NCBI GenBank assembly: GCA_030248215.1
Contig: JASANG010002767.1
Location: 154,418-218,417 of the forward strand
From: Enoplolaimus lenunculus
Lineage: Eukaryota > Nematoda > Enoplea > Enoplida > Thoracostomopsidae
Length of the DNA: 64,000 nucleotides
Reading direction: 5' to 3'
Below the pieces are notes generated by a model that worked only from the letters and a program-made list of their open reading frames with translations, was not told the origin of the DNA and did not search any database. The translations under genes and the position numbers were made by a program. This document shows positions 1 through 11,768 of the stretch, piece after piece. The first letter of the stretch is position 1, and the number at the start of each line of letters is the position of its first letter.

Positions 1-870
1 GCAAACTAAAATTTTACATCATTAAATATTCACTATAAGATCGATCGCTCTGAAGTTAAATTAAGGTTATCACAAAGCAATACACACCACTTTATTAGAT
101 GAAAATTTAATATATAAGTAGATATATATTCGACGAAATCAATTCAGATGGTCTTAAACATCTCAGCTTTTGAAACGACGAAGGGATATTTTATATTATC
201 TTGTGGATAACTTAGGTTAAAATAGAATATATCCGATACCTAATACTACTAATACTATCATCTTGTGTTAGAAAAAATAATCTGACATGAAACTATGCTC
301 GCTTCGATTAAACAAGCAAGACCGTCAAAAATAATCATAATAGCAATGATTGAAAGCAAAAGTACAGGAATGCAGCAGGGTAAACATAATAGTATAATAA
401 ACATACAAAACATCAGTCAAGAGATACATAATTATTACTATATCCGTTCTCAAAAAATAAATCATAGCCGGTGACTCTTGCAAATAAAATATTTTTCGAC
501 CCATGTTAATTACAGGTGCCAGTGCCAGCCCATTGGCACTTGAGAAACAAGAAGAGCGGTGTACTAAAAGGCATGAATGGTTATATTTACGCTGAGGTTT
601 TTACTTGAAGGCTTAGCTTAGTGGGCAGTTCAAATAATTATATGTCATGGCCCATAATGGCTAGAAACAAGCGAGTTATCCTGAAATTGTACTTTCGGTA
701 TCCCAAAAAGCCATCTAAAATATAATAAAGGATATGGTGCGACCAAAATATGAAACTTTTTCCTTCTTGCACTTAGTAGAAAAATAGGGATACATAGAGT
801 TTAGTTTAAAGCCTTTTTTTACTATTTTATATGACGTTTAACTCTAAACGTAAGAAATAACGGCAAGCCG
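1..870. other. Downstream flank of ATG3, no gene seen
   Basis: AT-rich sequence beyond the 3' end of ATG3 (which reads on the minus strand). I found no exon-like frame, RNA gene or clear repeat in it. Confidence 0.4.
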
Positions 871-876
871 TTTATT
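871..876 (-). terminator. Polyadenylation signal of ATG3
   Basis: TTTATT on the plus strand reads AATAAA on the minus strand, about 90 bases past the ATG3 stop codon. It is the first canonical hexamer after the stop. Cleavage position is not visible. Confidence 0.55.
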
Positions 877-966
877 TCGAGATGGAGAACTTCTGCCCTA
901 TGCTGGAAGGAAAATAGTACCCAAAACAAGTCTTAGTATTTATAATGCAATATATTTAAGCAAACG

Positions 967-3900
967 TCACAATTGTACATTACGTGTGAAATCATACTCA
1001 ATCGTTGGTATAATTGCTTGCACAAACTTTAAAAACACAAGTAAATACCTGAAACAAAAATAAACACTTATATTTAAATGTTAATGTTGTAACTATTTTA
1101 TAACTGTATCCAGCCAAACCATAGACTAAACACAAGCAACACCAACGCCATTAACAATGTCAGTGAATGATCTCGGATTTCTGAATAAAGCTTTTACAAT
1201 ATTTTGTTGCTACTAGTTGTCTGCGGGCCCTTGTATGGGAATCATCAATGTAATTATAATAATAATAAAAATAAAAATAACAATAATAATAATAAAACAA
1301 TAATAATATATAACTACAGTCAGGTTGCAACCGGAATTCCGGTTCCGGCATTTTTTCACCTTCCGGTTCCGGTAAATTTTTTACCGGAATTAAAAATTCC
1401 GCTATTAAAATTATTTGATAGGTGGAAATTAAAATATTTTACTGAAAAATGACGATTAAAATTTAATAGATTTTATTCGTATAGTATATAAACCTTGACA
1501 TTCGCCGAAAATAAACCGTGGAAGGTAGATTTGGCTTCCGTGGATTATTAAAATCTGAAATACAGCAGATAAGGTAGATGTGCCTTCCGTGGATTATGAA
1601 AATTTGAAAACAGCAGATAAACTGAATACCTATCTCAAACTAGGATTATTTCACCAATAATATTGCAAAAAAGAAAATTAAAATGAATTTTTCGGTGACA
1701 TACATTTCTGATTTTCCGAATCCTGTCTGGTAGCGGTAAATTGTAATTCGCGTTGCACCCTAACTACAGTGTCTATAGCAAAATTGCCAACTTACTGATG
1801 AACTTCGAGCTGTTTTCCACTTTCAGCCAGTGTTTCTATGAGCTTTTTCATTACCTCCGCATGCCTAAAATAGCATTGATAAAAGTTGGCTAGATAAATG
1901 CGCAGAACAAACAAACAAAATTTAAATCTTGTTTTAAGTGGTTCCGTTCACACGCAAATAACGATCATTTTAGAAAGAAATTCTTCAGAAATAATATAAA
2001 AAGCGAAAAACTAACGTCCAAATATAGCTCAGGTACGTAACTTATCGTACGTCTTATACATTTTTAGGATTTGGTTTAGAATCTGGCTTATGCACACTGC
2101 TGTTTGGAGTCACAATAAGTAGGTTTAAGTCTAGATATATGCTCTGTTCTGGGCCAGTTTTAAAAATTCAACTTATGCCTAGCATATATCAATTTTATGT
2201 CAATAATAAACAAATAACTACAATATTCAGCGAGAAAGAAATACAAAACGAAACTTCAAATCTTTTTGATAAATGTGTTCTACCTGCATGGGTGTATGGA
2301 AGCCATTGGTGGGCCTGGCAGATTTGGATGTGCTTCCATTGTGATTGTTTTGTTTGCGTGGTCTTCTGAAAAATCCTCGTACATTGCTTCGACTGTTAGT
2401 GGTTTTCGTGCCTGAAACATAACAGCAATGCATGAAACCGTGCACTGATCATATCGGTGAACGTAAATGGGTGGTGAGCATCACAGCCCACATACAACTA
2501 CTGTTGCAAGTATTTTAAAAAGAATTCAGGTAATATATAAAATTAAATCAAATCCTAAAAAAGAAAATTCCCAGTAACACAATAACATTTCAGCATCTTC
2601 CATCAGACTGTATAGAACTTATTTTTTACACTACTCACGTCCATTCTTTTTGCAAATTAAAAAATAATATATCTTAAACAGATCCATTTGCTGAAACCTA
2701 ACTATCCTGTGTTAGCAGTATTAACACCATTAAAGAGGTAGCAAATACCACCTGCTCCGAACATGGGTCCATTTGAGAAATTTCCATTAAAAACTATAAG
2801 GGTCGCAACGCCGGGACGCCACGCGTCACAAATAATGCTAATTTAAATCGCCACACGGTGACGTCCGGCACCGCGGGCTTTCTAAAAACTATTTTTAATA
2901 CGGCTTGCGGCATCGCGCGAGGTGGCATGCGGTGCCGCGCAGCGTGTATATCGCAACCCTAACAATCCGTTTTGTATATTTTCTTATGCATATTAAAGTT
3001 ACCGCTTAGGCATAGGTAAACCTTTTCGTAAACCTAAACTTAAGGGTGTGTGGTAGTGTATAAGAGGCTGCCCATCAATTTCAATTTATGTAAAAAGTCT
3101 AAAAACTCACTTCGTCAAAGCCTGACAACCACATTCTGGGTGTTTGATAGTACCGATCATACGTGATGTTGAGATCGTACGTTCTCATTGCAATTGTTGC
3201 AGATTCTTGTCGACTTGTTGACACAGCTGCAGCTGTGTTTTCATCGCTTACAGCAGTTGTTGCAGTTGCTTTTTCGCTAGCATACATAGCGTTCTGTAAA
3301 TAAAACTTCGGACATAGGTCTACAATCTTCAATGTGCAAAATATTAAGAACAGTTTGTGTAACATTTCGACGTTTAAAAATGTGTCAGAACCCCTTCCGT
3401 AATATTCCAATTTTTAAAACCTACTGGTCATATAAAAATCGCAATAGAACGCTAAACAACCACGTTCACAGTTTTTTATGTAGACCTATCTCTACTTGGC
3501 TATAGAAACTTATTAGATTTGTTTAACAAGGTATTCTAAAAATGGTTCATATGAGAGCTCTGGAATGTTTCTTAAAATTAAAGCACGTGTCCTTCATTAC
3601 ATCATGTTTGGGATTGATACCGAAATTTCCCGTGGTCTGGTACTCAACAGTCTCTAATTTTTGGTGCAACCGGCTGCTGTTTTTTGAAAATAAGGGACTT
3701 TTCGAATACAAAGTTATTAGCATACTACATCGTACTATGTACGTATCACTTAAAGGACCTCCAGCCAGTTTCCAGTCACAAGGCTAATCACCGTTTGGCA
3801 ATTACATTGCATATATTTGCAAAGACCAACCTAACCCTGAGCTAAATAATAAAACGACGGTAAATTGTAAATGAATACCTGATTTTATCTTTTGTCTAAA

Positions 3901-6900
3901 CAATTTTAAACTAAAAACATACTGGATCATTCTCTTCAACGTCTGACTCCGTATATGTTTCCAAATCAACAACTTCTTGATCGCAAGCATCATTATCTGC
4001 TACCACATTCACCTATATATAATTAGAAATGTCCCAGGGCCAGCAAAATACGAAAACTTCAAATTTTATGTACCTTTTGCGTAAGCATGTACCTTGGACT
4101 ACGATACCGTTTTTATCATGTCACGCCACGCGACATTTTGTTGATACTCCACGTTGTAAAATTAGTGTTATGCCATATTGCGTCACGCGACATTTTGCCA
4201 GTGATAGCTAATGTAATACACTTATTCTGCATTGTGTGTGCAACAGGACATTATTTTTCTGGTACCAACCATATTGCCGTATGGCTCCAGTACCCTTAGG
4301 CCCTGGCAACCTCTGCCCTGGCCCCAGGATATCTCTAATATATTAATATATAACCGTATAACACCATGAAAATCTAGCAAACTGTATAAATATACAGAAA
4401 GCAAAGCAACAAATCAACTATTATCAAAATTGTGTTTGCCACCTTTCCAAGACTGTCTTAAACAAAAAACAAGCGCCAAAAGCTGTTAGGAACGCTTACG
4501 GTAGTGAATTGTTAGTAAAACGTTTTCAATGCACATTGTTTACAGTAAACGACGTGTACCACTATAATTTAATGCAGCCCCTTAACGACCGCAGGTGGTC
4601 ACTTACAGCTTCGGTTTCATCTTTATGCTCAATTGACAAATCGGAGACTTGATCAACAACATTCGATGCATCTGCTAAACATCAGAATTTACTACATGAG
4701 GCAAATTTATTTAATCCATCATCAAAAATAAGCGCAGTTCCAAACACATAATGAAACTGTTCACACCGCCAACTAAGCTTAAATAATATCTCATTTCTCG
4801 CTTTTTTAAATTTTTAAGATTCCCGTTAAACCGATATTGTTGATATTGTTGTGCCTAGCAATATATAAACATTGTATACGCAAGAATATTAGTTTTTAAT
4901 GTAATGCTTACCTAAACCGGGCGACCAGTTATTAAAACTTACGCACTCTCTCAAACAATCTGTCAGTAACCAAACTCCCTGTCCACCAGGGTGGCTGCGG
5001 ATGCATGATTTGACCGAGTCCGAATATTGCCAACCTGCTGCCTACAATTCTAGCTTTACCAAATCCCTAGGGTTCCACCGTTATCTTGTTTTGTGTATAC
5101 AGGAATACGTGTCAGTTTTAAATTTTTGATGGTTAGATAACCCAACTCCCTGTCTAATCCTTACTACTATAATGATGTGTGTCAACCCAACCGCTGTCAA
5201 CATCATCTCCACCAATAATCTTTTCTTGCTTCTCGCAGTAATCCATGTCTTTCAACCGTCGATAGCATGGAACTAAAATACACGCCAGAATTTTTTACCG
5301 CATATTAGGACTTCAGGTACCTATACCACGGCCAATCAGGGTGCGACCGGATATGACAGAGTTGCAACATTTAAAAATAAATACCCGGACCCGGAATTTT
5401 TAAGAACGCAAACCCGGACCCGGATATATTTTCCGGGTAAACCCGGGCCCAGAATTTTTATAATATAAAAACATTTCTCTGAATCCCGACCATTCCAACC
5501 ATTCCTTTTTAAAGATTCGCAATCGCAACCCAAGTATATCTAAGTAGGTTATTTATTGCTCAATGGTGAAGCGTGTTGGCTAACTTTTTCCTTCTGCAGT
5601 TTGCTTTTACATAGGACATACGATATTTGTCTTATGAGACATGTTGGGAATGTTTTGTTTCTAATGTATTTGACACAGTTAGCGTTGGTTATGCAACAAT
5701 TTGATAAATTCATTAATTCAGAATGTAGACGCGGGACATTAAAGTCACTACGCTAATTTTATTCCGGGTATTTTGTCCGAGTATTTTTCTAATACACGGA
5801 CCCGGAATTTTTGGGCGAAACACCTGAATACCCGGGCCCGGATGCAGCTCTACCGGTTTCGGTTTAATATCCAGTAAAAACTGGTATCCGTATCTGGTAT
5901 AAACCTGCCGGATACCGGATCTTTACGGTTGTGGTGCCGAATATCATCATAATTACTGCTTTTTACAAAAGAGCGTTTTTAACATTTCCCAGCGACTATA
6001 TTTCTCGGCAAGTCAAAAGGTTCAAGTTTTGATACATTTTCAGTTACTTTTAAGTTATGTAAGCGAGCAAGAGTTAGACGCATTTTTGAACTAAATAATT
6101 TCAGTTTATCAGCAGCAATTATCAACTTTACAACACAGGAATCCTTGAACACGCTAAAAATACAGCGAAAAATAAATTATTTTAGTAAATACAATATCTC
6201 GTATCCGGTTAATATTCCGGTAAATAATTCAATATCTGTATGCGGTTCCAGTGAATTATATCAGAAAATAAAGAACGTATCTATTCTAGCTCGTCAAAAC
6301 AGCCGCTTACTGCTGGACAAGCATGTTCGGGCCAAGGTTAACTACAAAGGCCTGCACATTAAGCTTAAGCATAAACTGAACACGGAAAAAATAGAAGGTT
6401 TTATTACATGACCACACAGACAGCTAAAACAAAAAGTACAAACAAAATTATGTGTTCAGAAAACAAAACAATCCATACATACATACATAAATACACCATA
6501 CAAATAACAGAAAACTAGAAAAGTAATTTGAGCCTAATATAAAAAAAACACACGAGCATATTTCTCGCTGCGTGCTGCAAATTTACGAAAAATAGAGAAA
6601 TGAAAACCCCAATTTTATCAAAGTTCGAATGGAAGTTAAGGCCTTCTGCTCCAATCCAATCACGTACCGAAGCAAGAACTCACCGTTTCTAGTGATAAGA
6701 AATTGTTTATCCGCTGGCAGATAAGATTTCGTTTTCGTTTTATCTCCAGCCGCCCATTGCCAAGTTGGACAATGATGCACCAAATGATCTCCAGCAGCAA
6801 CAAACTGGAATAATGCTGCATGTATATATTTGGCAAGAAAAAATCTACAACCGACAATAAATATAATTTCGTGCTCGTGTTCTTAGGAGTTTCCGTACAC

Positions 6901-8347
6901 GATGGATTTGCAAGGCGACGAAATATCGTAGAACTGATTGACTGACTTTTACATATTTTTTCCGTTAGAGATGTAATACAAATATTTGCATGTTATGTAC
7001 TTGTGTACGCCCATTATTGAGCGAAGCATTTTACGTTTTGTACTCTGGGGTCGAAAGGTGAATGGCGGTCCGTCCGTCCGTCCATCTGTCCGTCCGAAAA
7101 GAATATTTTTATTTATTTGAAAGCCAATTATTCTGGAGTGTTAACCTGGCATTGGGGTTTTAAAATTTTAAGCCGTTTAATAGCTACAGGCTAATTTACA
7201 TAATTAAGCACGAATTAGGACTTTCTGCATTATTTCACTAATTACTACAGTTACACGCAATCTGATTTCAGCATTAAAGGGTTTTTGGGCGCGAGGAATC
7301 TGCATAGACTGTTTACAAACCTCCATAACCGATAATTGAGTAGTTAGCTAATATCTAATTTGCATATTAGCTTAATTGACAAGACAACAGGACTTTTTAA
7401 ATTATTTCAATAATTATTAGGGTTTACTGAAGGTTTTTGGGCGCGAGAAATCTGAATAAATTGTTTAGAAACGTCTAAAACCGATAATTGAGTAGTTAGC
7501 TAATAGATATAACTTCTGTTTTTCACAGGATTACGAGCGCTTGTTGAAACGTCGACTTCTGATCACGGTTTCAAACCACCGAGACACAAAAAACCAACAT
7601 TCAAATACCGAGATTTTCCGTAACCGAGACCCCCATCCCTTATGCTAACCACCTCTATTTTATAGTACAATACCGGATACCCTTAAAAGCAACATGGGCC
7701 ACACAAATACGTATTGCAACTGAGTGCAAGGTTACATAAATATAGAATGGAATAGGATCGTTGTTAAAGCGTTAAAAACTCATCGGCGTGAGACGTTAAG
7801 CTTTGTCACGTAAACACTTTGGATACTTTATACCATTTAAGAAATGAATGTTAGCTAAGTTCTGTTGTTTGAACGCAATCTAGGGTTAGATTTGAATCAT
7901 TATCCTTCTCCGGCCGGATATTACATTGTCCCGCTCCGACATTTTTTTGCATCCGGTCCCACCCTGATTCGTACAATAAAACAAAACATGCGAAAAATGC
8001 GCCATATAGTAACCTACCTCTTCAGGTGTTATAACGCCGGTTTCATTGAATTTCGAGTCCTAAAAAGTTTCATATTTGAACAGCATAAACAGTTCTGAAG
8101 AAAACATGAAAATAAACAATTTCTTCACTAGCTTTACTTTAACTTAACAGCACTTAAACATTGCAGGTAGAAATTATTATAATTCTCATTCATAAAGAAG
8201 GAAATTTATAATAGTAATGAAAGCCTGATCAATTTTTATATACCTTAAAATATGAAACAATTATATTTATCATACCTTCAAAATTGGAGTAAAAAATTCT
8301 GCTACATCTCGTGCTTGGCTTTTTACGGCATTAATGACATGATCCAT
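967..8347 (-). CDS. ATG3: ATG3, E2-like ubiquitin-like-conjugating enzyme (10 exons)
   Basis: ATG3 takes ATG8/LC3 from the E1 ATG7 and transfers it to phosphatidylethanolamine on growing autophagosome membranes. Minus-strand exons in coding order: 8276-8347, 8018-8059, 6684-6804, 5165-5272, 4607-4674, 3923-4012, 3111-3293, 2284-2411, 1796-1864, 967-1048. All have GT-AG borders and continuous phase, giving 320 residues (human ATG3 is 314). Landmarks are the amphipathic N-terminus ([18 protein letters not shown]), [13 protein letters not shown] near residue 50, the WVDTHH segment near 108, an acidic flexible insert (about 115-190), [19 protein letters not shown] before 228, and the catalytic cysteine C270 in HPCRHAE. 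The C-terminal helix [18 protein letters not shown] is conserved, but the last residues (NVQL) differ from the vertebrate RHFTM end. The start matches the family N-terminus. The last intron carries a hAT-type MITE at 1321-1762. Identity is secure from the family signature; exon edges are by eye. Confidence 0.96.
1244..1310. repeat. AAT/AAAT-rich simple repeat
   Basis: Impure array of AATAAT and AAAAT units just outside the left target-site duplication of the 1321 MITE, within the last ATG3 intron. Confidence 0.7.
1321..1762. mobile_element. hAT-type MITE (CAGGGTGCAACCGG family)
   Basis: Non-coding element with terminal inverted repeats CAGGTTGCAACCGGAATT and GTTGCACCCT(A). It is flanked by the 8-base target duplication ACTACAGT (1313-1320 and 1763-1770). 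Internal CCGGAACCGG-like blocks lie next to both ends. Eight-base duplications with CAG-starting termini are the hAT superfamily hallmark. It lies in the last ATG3 intron. Confidence 0.85.
5337..6255. mobile_element. hAT-like MITE interrupted by a second hAT-like MITE
   Basis: The outer copy begins CAGGGTGCGACCGGATA, like the intact 31719-32192 element. Its body resumes near 5855 with GGTATCCG and CCGGATACCGG blocks. Between them, about 5357-5851, lies a different element starting CAGAGTTGCAAC and ending GATGCAGCTCT, rich in CCCGGACCCGG. The right end of the outer copy is eroded and uncertain. It sits in ATG3 intron 3. Confidence 0.5.
7005..7510 (+). repeat. Dispersed repeat with internal duplication
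   Basis: Begins near GAGCGAAGCATTTTACG, followed by a CCGT simple repeat (about 7066-7096). It then contains two related blocks sharing TTTTTGGGCGCGAG and CCGATAATTGAGTAGTTAGC (about 7264-7350 and 7427-7507). Related sequence occurs at 13050-13230 (first part, same strand) and 33590-33960 (second part, opposite strand). No coding capacity is seen. It lies in ATG3 intron 2. Confidence 0.6.
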
Positions 8348-9964
8348 TTTACAACCATAAGACTACAAAATTATAATGCTACCATATAAAAATTTATATA
8401 ACAATATTAAGAATTAAATCGTATCAAAAATGTTAGGTGCGATAAGCAATATATCGGTACTTATCTTTGCTTTCTTAAAATTGTTAAACAAACTTTCATG
8501 AAATCTAAACTATTCTATATTCGTGTTATGCTTGCTAGTAGTGCGAACTCGAGCTTGCTGACTGAATATAACTTCTGAAAGTTAAGATTGCCACTTACGT
8601 TTTCAAGAACACGAGTTGAATATTTTATACACACACAAAACAACAATTCCCAAGATTTGCCGAAGTACGTCGGGTTCAAATTAAAAAAAGGTGTTTTGGT
8701 ATTGAAATTTGAGATTTTGACCCGATTTAGTTTGAACTAGCTAGCTATTTACTTGATTTCAAACGCTATTTTGGTGTCTGCATTTTGCAAATTATCTTAC
8801 TTTGCCGCCGTTATGATGCTTGTCATATATTTAAACAAAAGTTTCCAATATTTTATTAGATGTTCAAATACAAACAGTTCAATAATTCATGACTTGTTTG
8901 TGTATTCACCGTTCTGGAAATGTTCTTCTAAATAATATTCGTAGCATCTTCGCTCCACTAAAACTAAAAATTATGCAGTAGTTTAAATTTTTTTTGGAAA
9001 CATCAGGCCACCAAGATTTGGACAATTTTTGACCGTGTAAGGCTGCAGGGTGCAACAGATGTGAAAAATACCGGAGCAACAGCTGCAACCGTAGCTCAAC
9101 AAATGTAGTCGTAGGCGGAGCCGGAGGTACATGAAATTAAATTAGTTTAATAATAAATGTTTAATATGTTTATTTTTAGCAAATAATCAATAAAGAAAAC
9201 GTCGGCAAATATTTTGTTTTAGGTTTATTTTTTAGAAATTCAGACCACTTTTGTTCTCACAATTGTACCAAGACTTATTTTGAGGCGTTAACATGGTAGT
9301 TATCTGCTTAATTTATAGCAAGCGCCATCCAATCGACAGATCTGCTTTAATTTGAGACCTGTATTTCAGTAGTTTTGTGACTTTTGTGCACAACCGTAAC
9401 TTTTTGTTTTCGAAACTGTATGTATTTCTCGAGTGAGACTGGACCCCGGAGAACAATTGTTTTACACGGCTTGTACAGCAATAAACTCTGGTTATTTTGC
9501 TACCGTAGCTAGGTAAATCAAATGTGAAGGTTTTCGTATTAAACTACAATGATCATTGAAAGAATCGTGTAAAATACCATTCGTGGCTAGGCCGTAAAAC
9601 TAGTACAACCATGGGAACCTTATCTTTCACACAATCAACTAACCGAGGGCTGGTGCAGAGGATGTTACACGCATTTGTAAAAATCAAATATTCCGTGGGA
9701 AGGTCACTATTTGATGTTTTTAGGCCATAGTTTTTTATCTAATTGCAGAACCACATTCGGAAAACCGTATTTCCCAGGATTTGAGCTTCGACAATTTGAA
9801 GAACAACCATTTTTATTTTTTAGGACAATTTTTTTCGACTTTTCACCTACAGGTTCCCAGAATTCTATTATTTTCGGAATTATACGTACGTACGCAGTGG
9901 TTTATGTCAGTATGAATAGTAGCGATGAAGAACCTGAGTTTTTTAACTAAGGAACATTAAAAGC

Positions 9965-10200
9965 ATGCATGAGGGGTGGATTTTTGTACTAGGGACCTAC
10001 AGATTGTATGGCGAACACTCTACTACCGCTCCATGCCGCTCGCCTGTCCAACTGCTTCTATAGTCGACCATATTTATTGTCACGTATGCTCACTGCAAAC
10101 AAACAACACCCTGTGCGTTGTATATAGTATATGTACCAGGCCAGGCATGTCTTGTCTCGCATGTTTACACACATGCCCATTTAGATCGTCCCTGTAACAA
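9965..10200 (+). repeat. Diverged repeat, copy 1
   Basis: Shares GGGGTGGATTT, CTACAGAT, GCGAACRCTCTACT and the region around CATGTNTCGCATGTTTAC with 11345-11580. The similarity is in DNA rather than in a conserved reading frame, so I treat it as a repeat, not a gene. Confidence 0.5.
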
Positions 10201-10523
10201 GCTGAGGATTTTATAGGTAAAGCCGAATCAGAACTCAATCCAAGTACAATTCTAATATATACCGTTAAAATTGTTTTCTAATTTCCCAGTAACTCCGAAA
10301 TATTTCCAATAATTTTTTAAAATTCATCATAAATGCATTACCACTCTGTTGCCCGAAAACTCCAATATACGCCCGAGAACTTCGCGCGCTTTCAATGCAC
10401 TAATAGTAACCAAACACTCAACTGCTACGTAGGTCTCATAAACTTCCAGGGCAAATTCAAAACTTAAGTTCCCCAAACTCGCAAGTGCTCATGGCGTAGC
10501 CCCCATGCCAGTATAGATGCAGG

Positions 10524-10913
10524 CAGGGTGCAACCGGAATTACAATTTACCGGAACCGGAACCGGAATTTGAAAATTTTACCGGAACCGGAACCGGAAAA
10601 TGAAAAATGCATTTCACCAAAAATTTCATTTTAATCTTATTTTTTGCTCTATTATTTGTGAAATAACCTTAGTCGAACATAGGTTTTATTTTATTTGTTG
10701 TATTTTAGATTTTCATCATCGACTGAAGTGAAATCCACCATCAATGGCTTATATTCGGAGTACAAGTGGTTTTCAAAAGAGATTCTTAAAAATTAGCAAA
10801 GTCAAGAAAGCGGCCAAATTATAATACCGGAATTTTTAAATCCGGTAAAAATTTACCGGAACCGGAACCGGAAGGTGAACAAATGCCGGAACCGGAATTC
10901 CGGTTGCACCCTG
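10524..10913. mobile_element. hAT-type MITE (CAGGGTGCAACCGG family)
   Basis: Best preserved short copy: starts CAGGGTGCAACCGGAATT and ends AATTCCGGTTGCACCCTG. The 8-base target duplication GATGCAGG is exact (10516-10523 and 10914-10921). It is 390 bases, non-coding, with tandem CCGGAACCGGAACCGG near both ends. Confidence 0.9.
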
Positions 10914-11344
10914 GATGCAGGGTTTATCCAGTATTTCTGCAAAAGTTCACTTGCTGTTACTTCAGTGGTAGACAGAGAAAGTGGAATTTTAACGGTTTTA
11001 TGGCAAATTGTAATGAATATGTTTAAAGAGAAAAATTTACATCTCAAAAATTTTGCTGAAACTAGTTCTATTTTCAACTTGGTTTTCGTCCACAGATTGA
11101 GATTATTCTAAAGTGTTTTACCCATGTTTTTGTTGAACTTGAAAAACTGGCAATTTAAAACGCAAAACAGTCAATGAACAACATACGTAGTTTGTTTTGA
11201 ACTATATTCTGTTAGCATTAATTCGGTGCAATAGATTCGCAAGTCCTCTTTCGGTTATACAGTTCCTGTTGGAACCCTGCTAGATAGATAGGTACGATTG
11301 TGAACTTCTCTTCAGAGCTTTTTAACTAACCAGCTGGAAAAGCA

Positions 11345-11580
11345 GGCTTTTGGGGTGGATTTCAAACTGCAATCTACAGATCTCTATGCGAACGCTCTAC
11401 TTCTGCGCTACGCAGCTTGGTTGTCAACTGTTTTATATTCGCCAGTTTTTTCGCCATGTATGCTGTCGGCTAGCTTACAATACCATTTGCATTGCTATAT
11501 ATCGCATATGCACCAGGCTAAGCATGTCTCACATGTTTACAGTTCTTTCGCGCAGCGTTCTGTTCACAAATATGATTAAC
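11345..11580 (+). repeat. Diverged repeat, copy 2
   Basis: Partner of 9965-10200. A further stretch around 11150-11285 resembles 12305-12420 (shared AAACGCAAAACARTC and GAACTATAKTCTGTT). The spacer therefore looks built from old duplications of a unit of roughly 1 kb. Confidence 0.5.
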
Positions 11581-11768
11581 CTGTGCAGGGCAGTAATGTA
11601 CAACTCAACTGTCGTTTAGTGCTCGGTTATATACGTAATACTAGGAGCTTGCACGCGTGATTGTACATATGACCGTTCATAACTGTGTATATTTTTTGTT
11701 TCATACAACATTATGTAAAACGGTTTATAATACTTTGAAAATGGTGATCATCAGCCTGTAATTGTGTC

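Larger units (their letters stand above)
8348..11768. other. Divergent spacer between ATG3 and the Smad gene
   Basis: Shared upstream region of two head-to-head genes. It holds a hAT-type MITE (10524-10913) and a diverged duplicated segment (about 9965-10200 and 11345-11580). I searched it for Smad MH1-domain exons and saw none. No RNA gene was recognised. Confidence 0.5.

Noticed and set aside
9976-11619. Two similar cysteine-rich frames (9976-10197, 11350-11619)
   Set aside because: The similarity is nucleotide-level and in different frames; no signal peptide or splice structure, so treated as diverged repeats.
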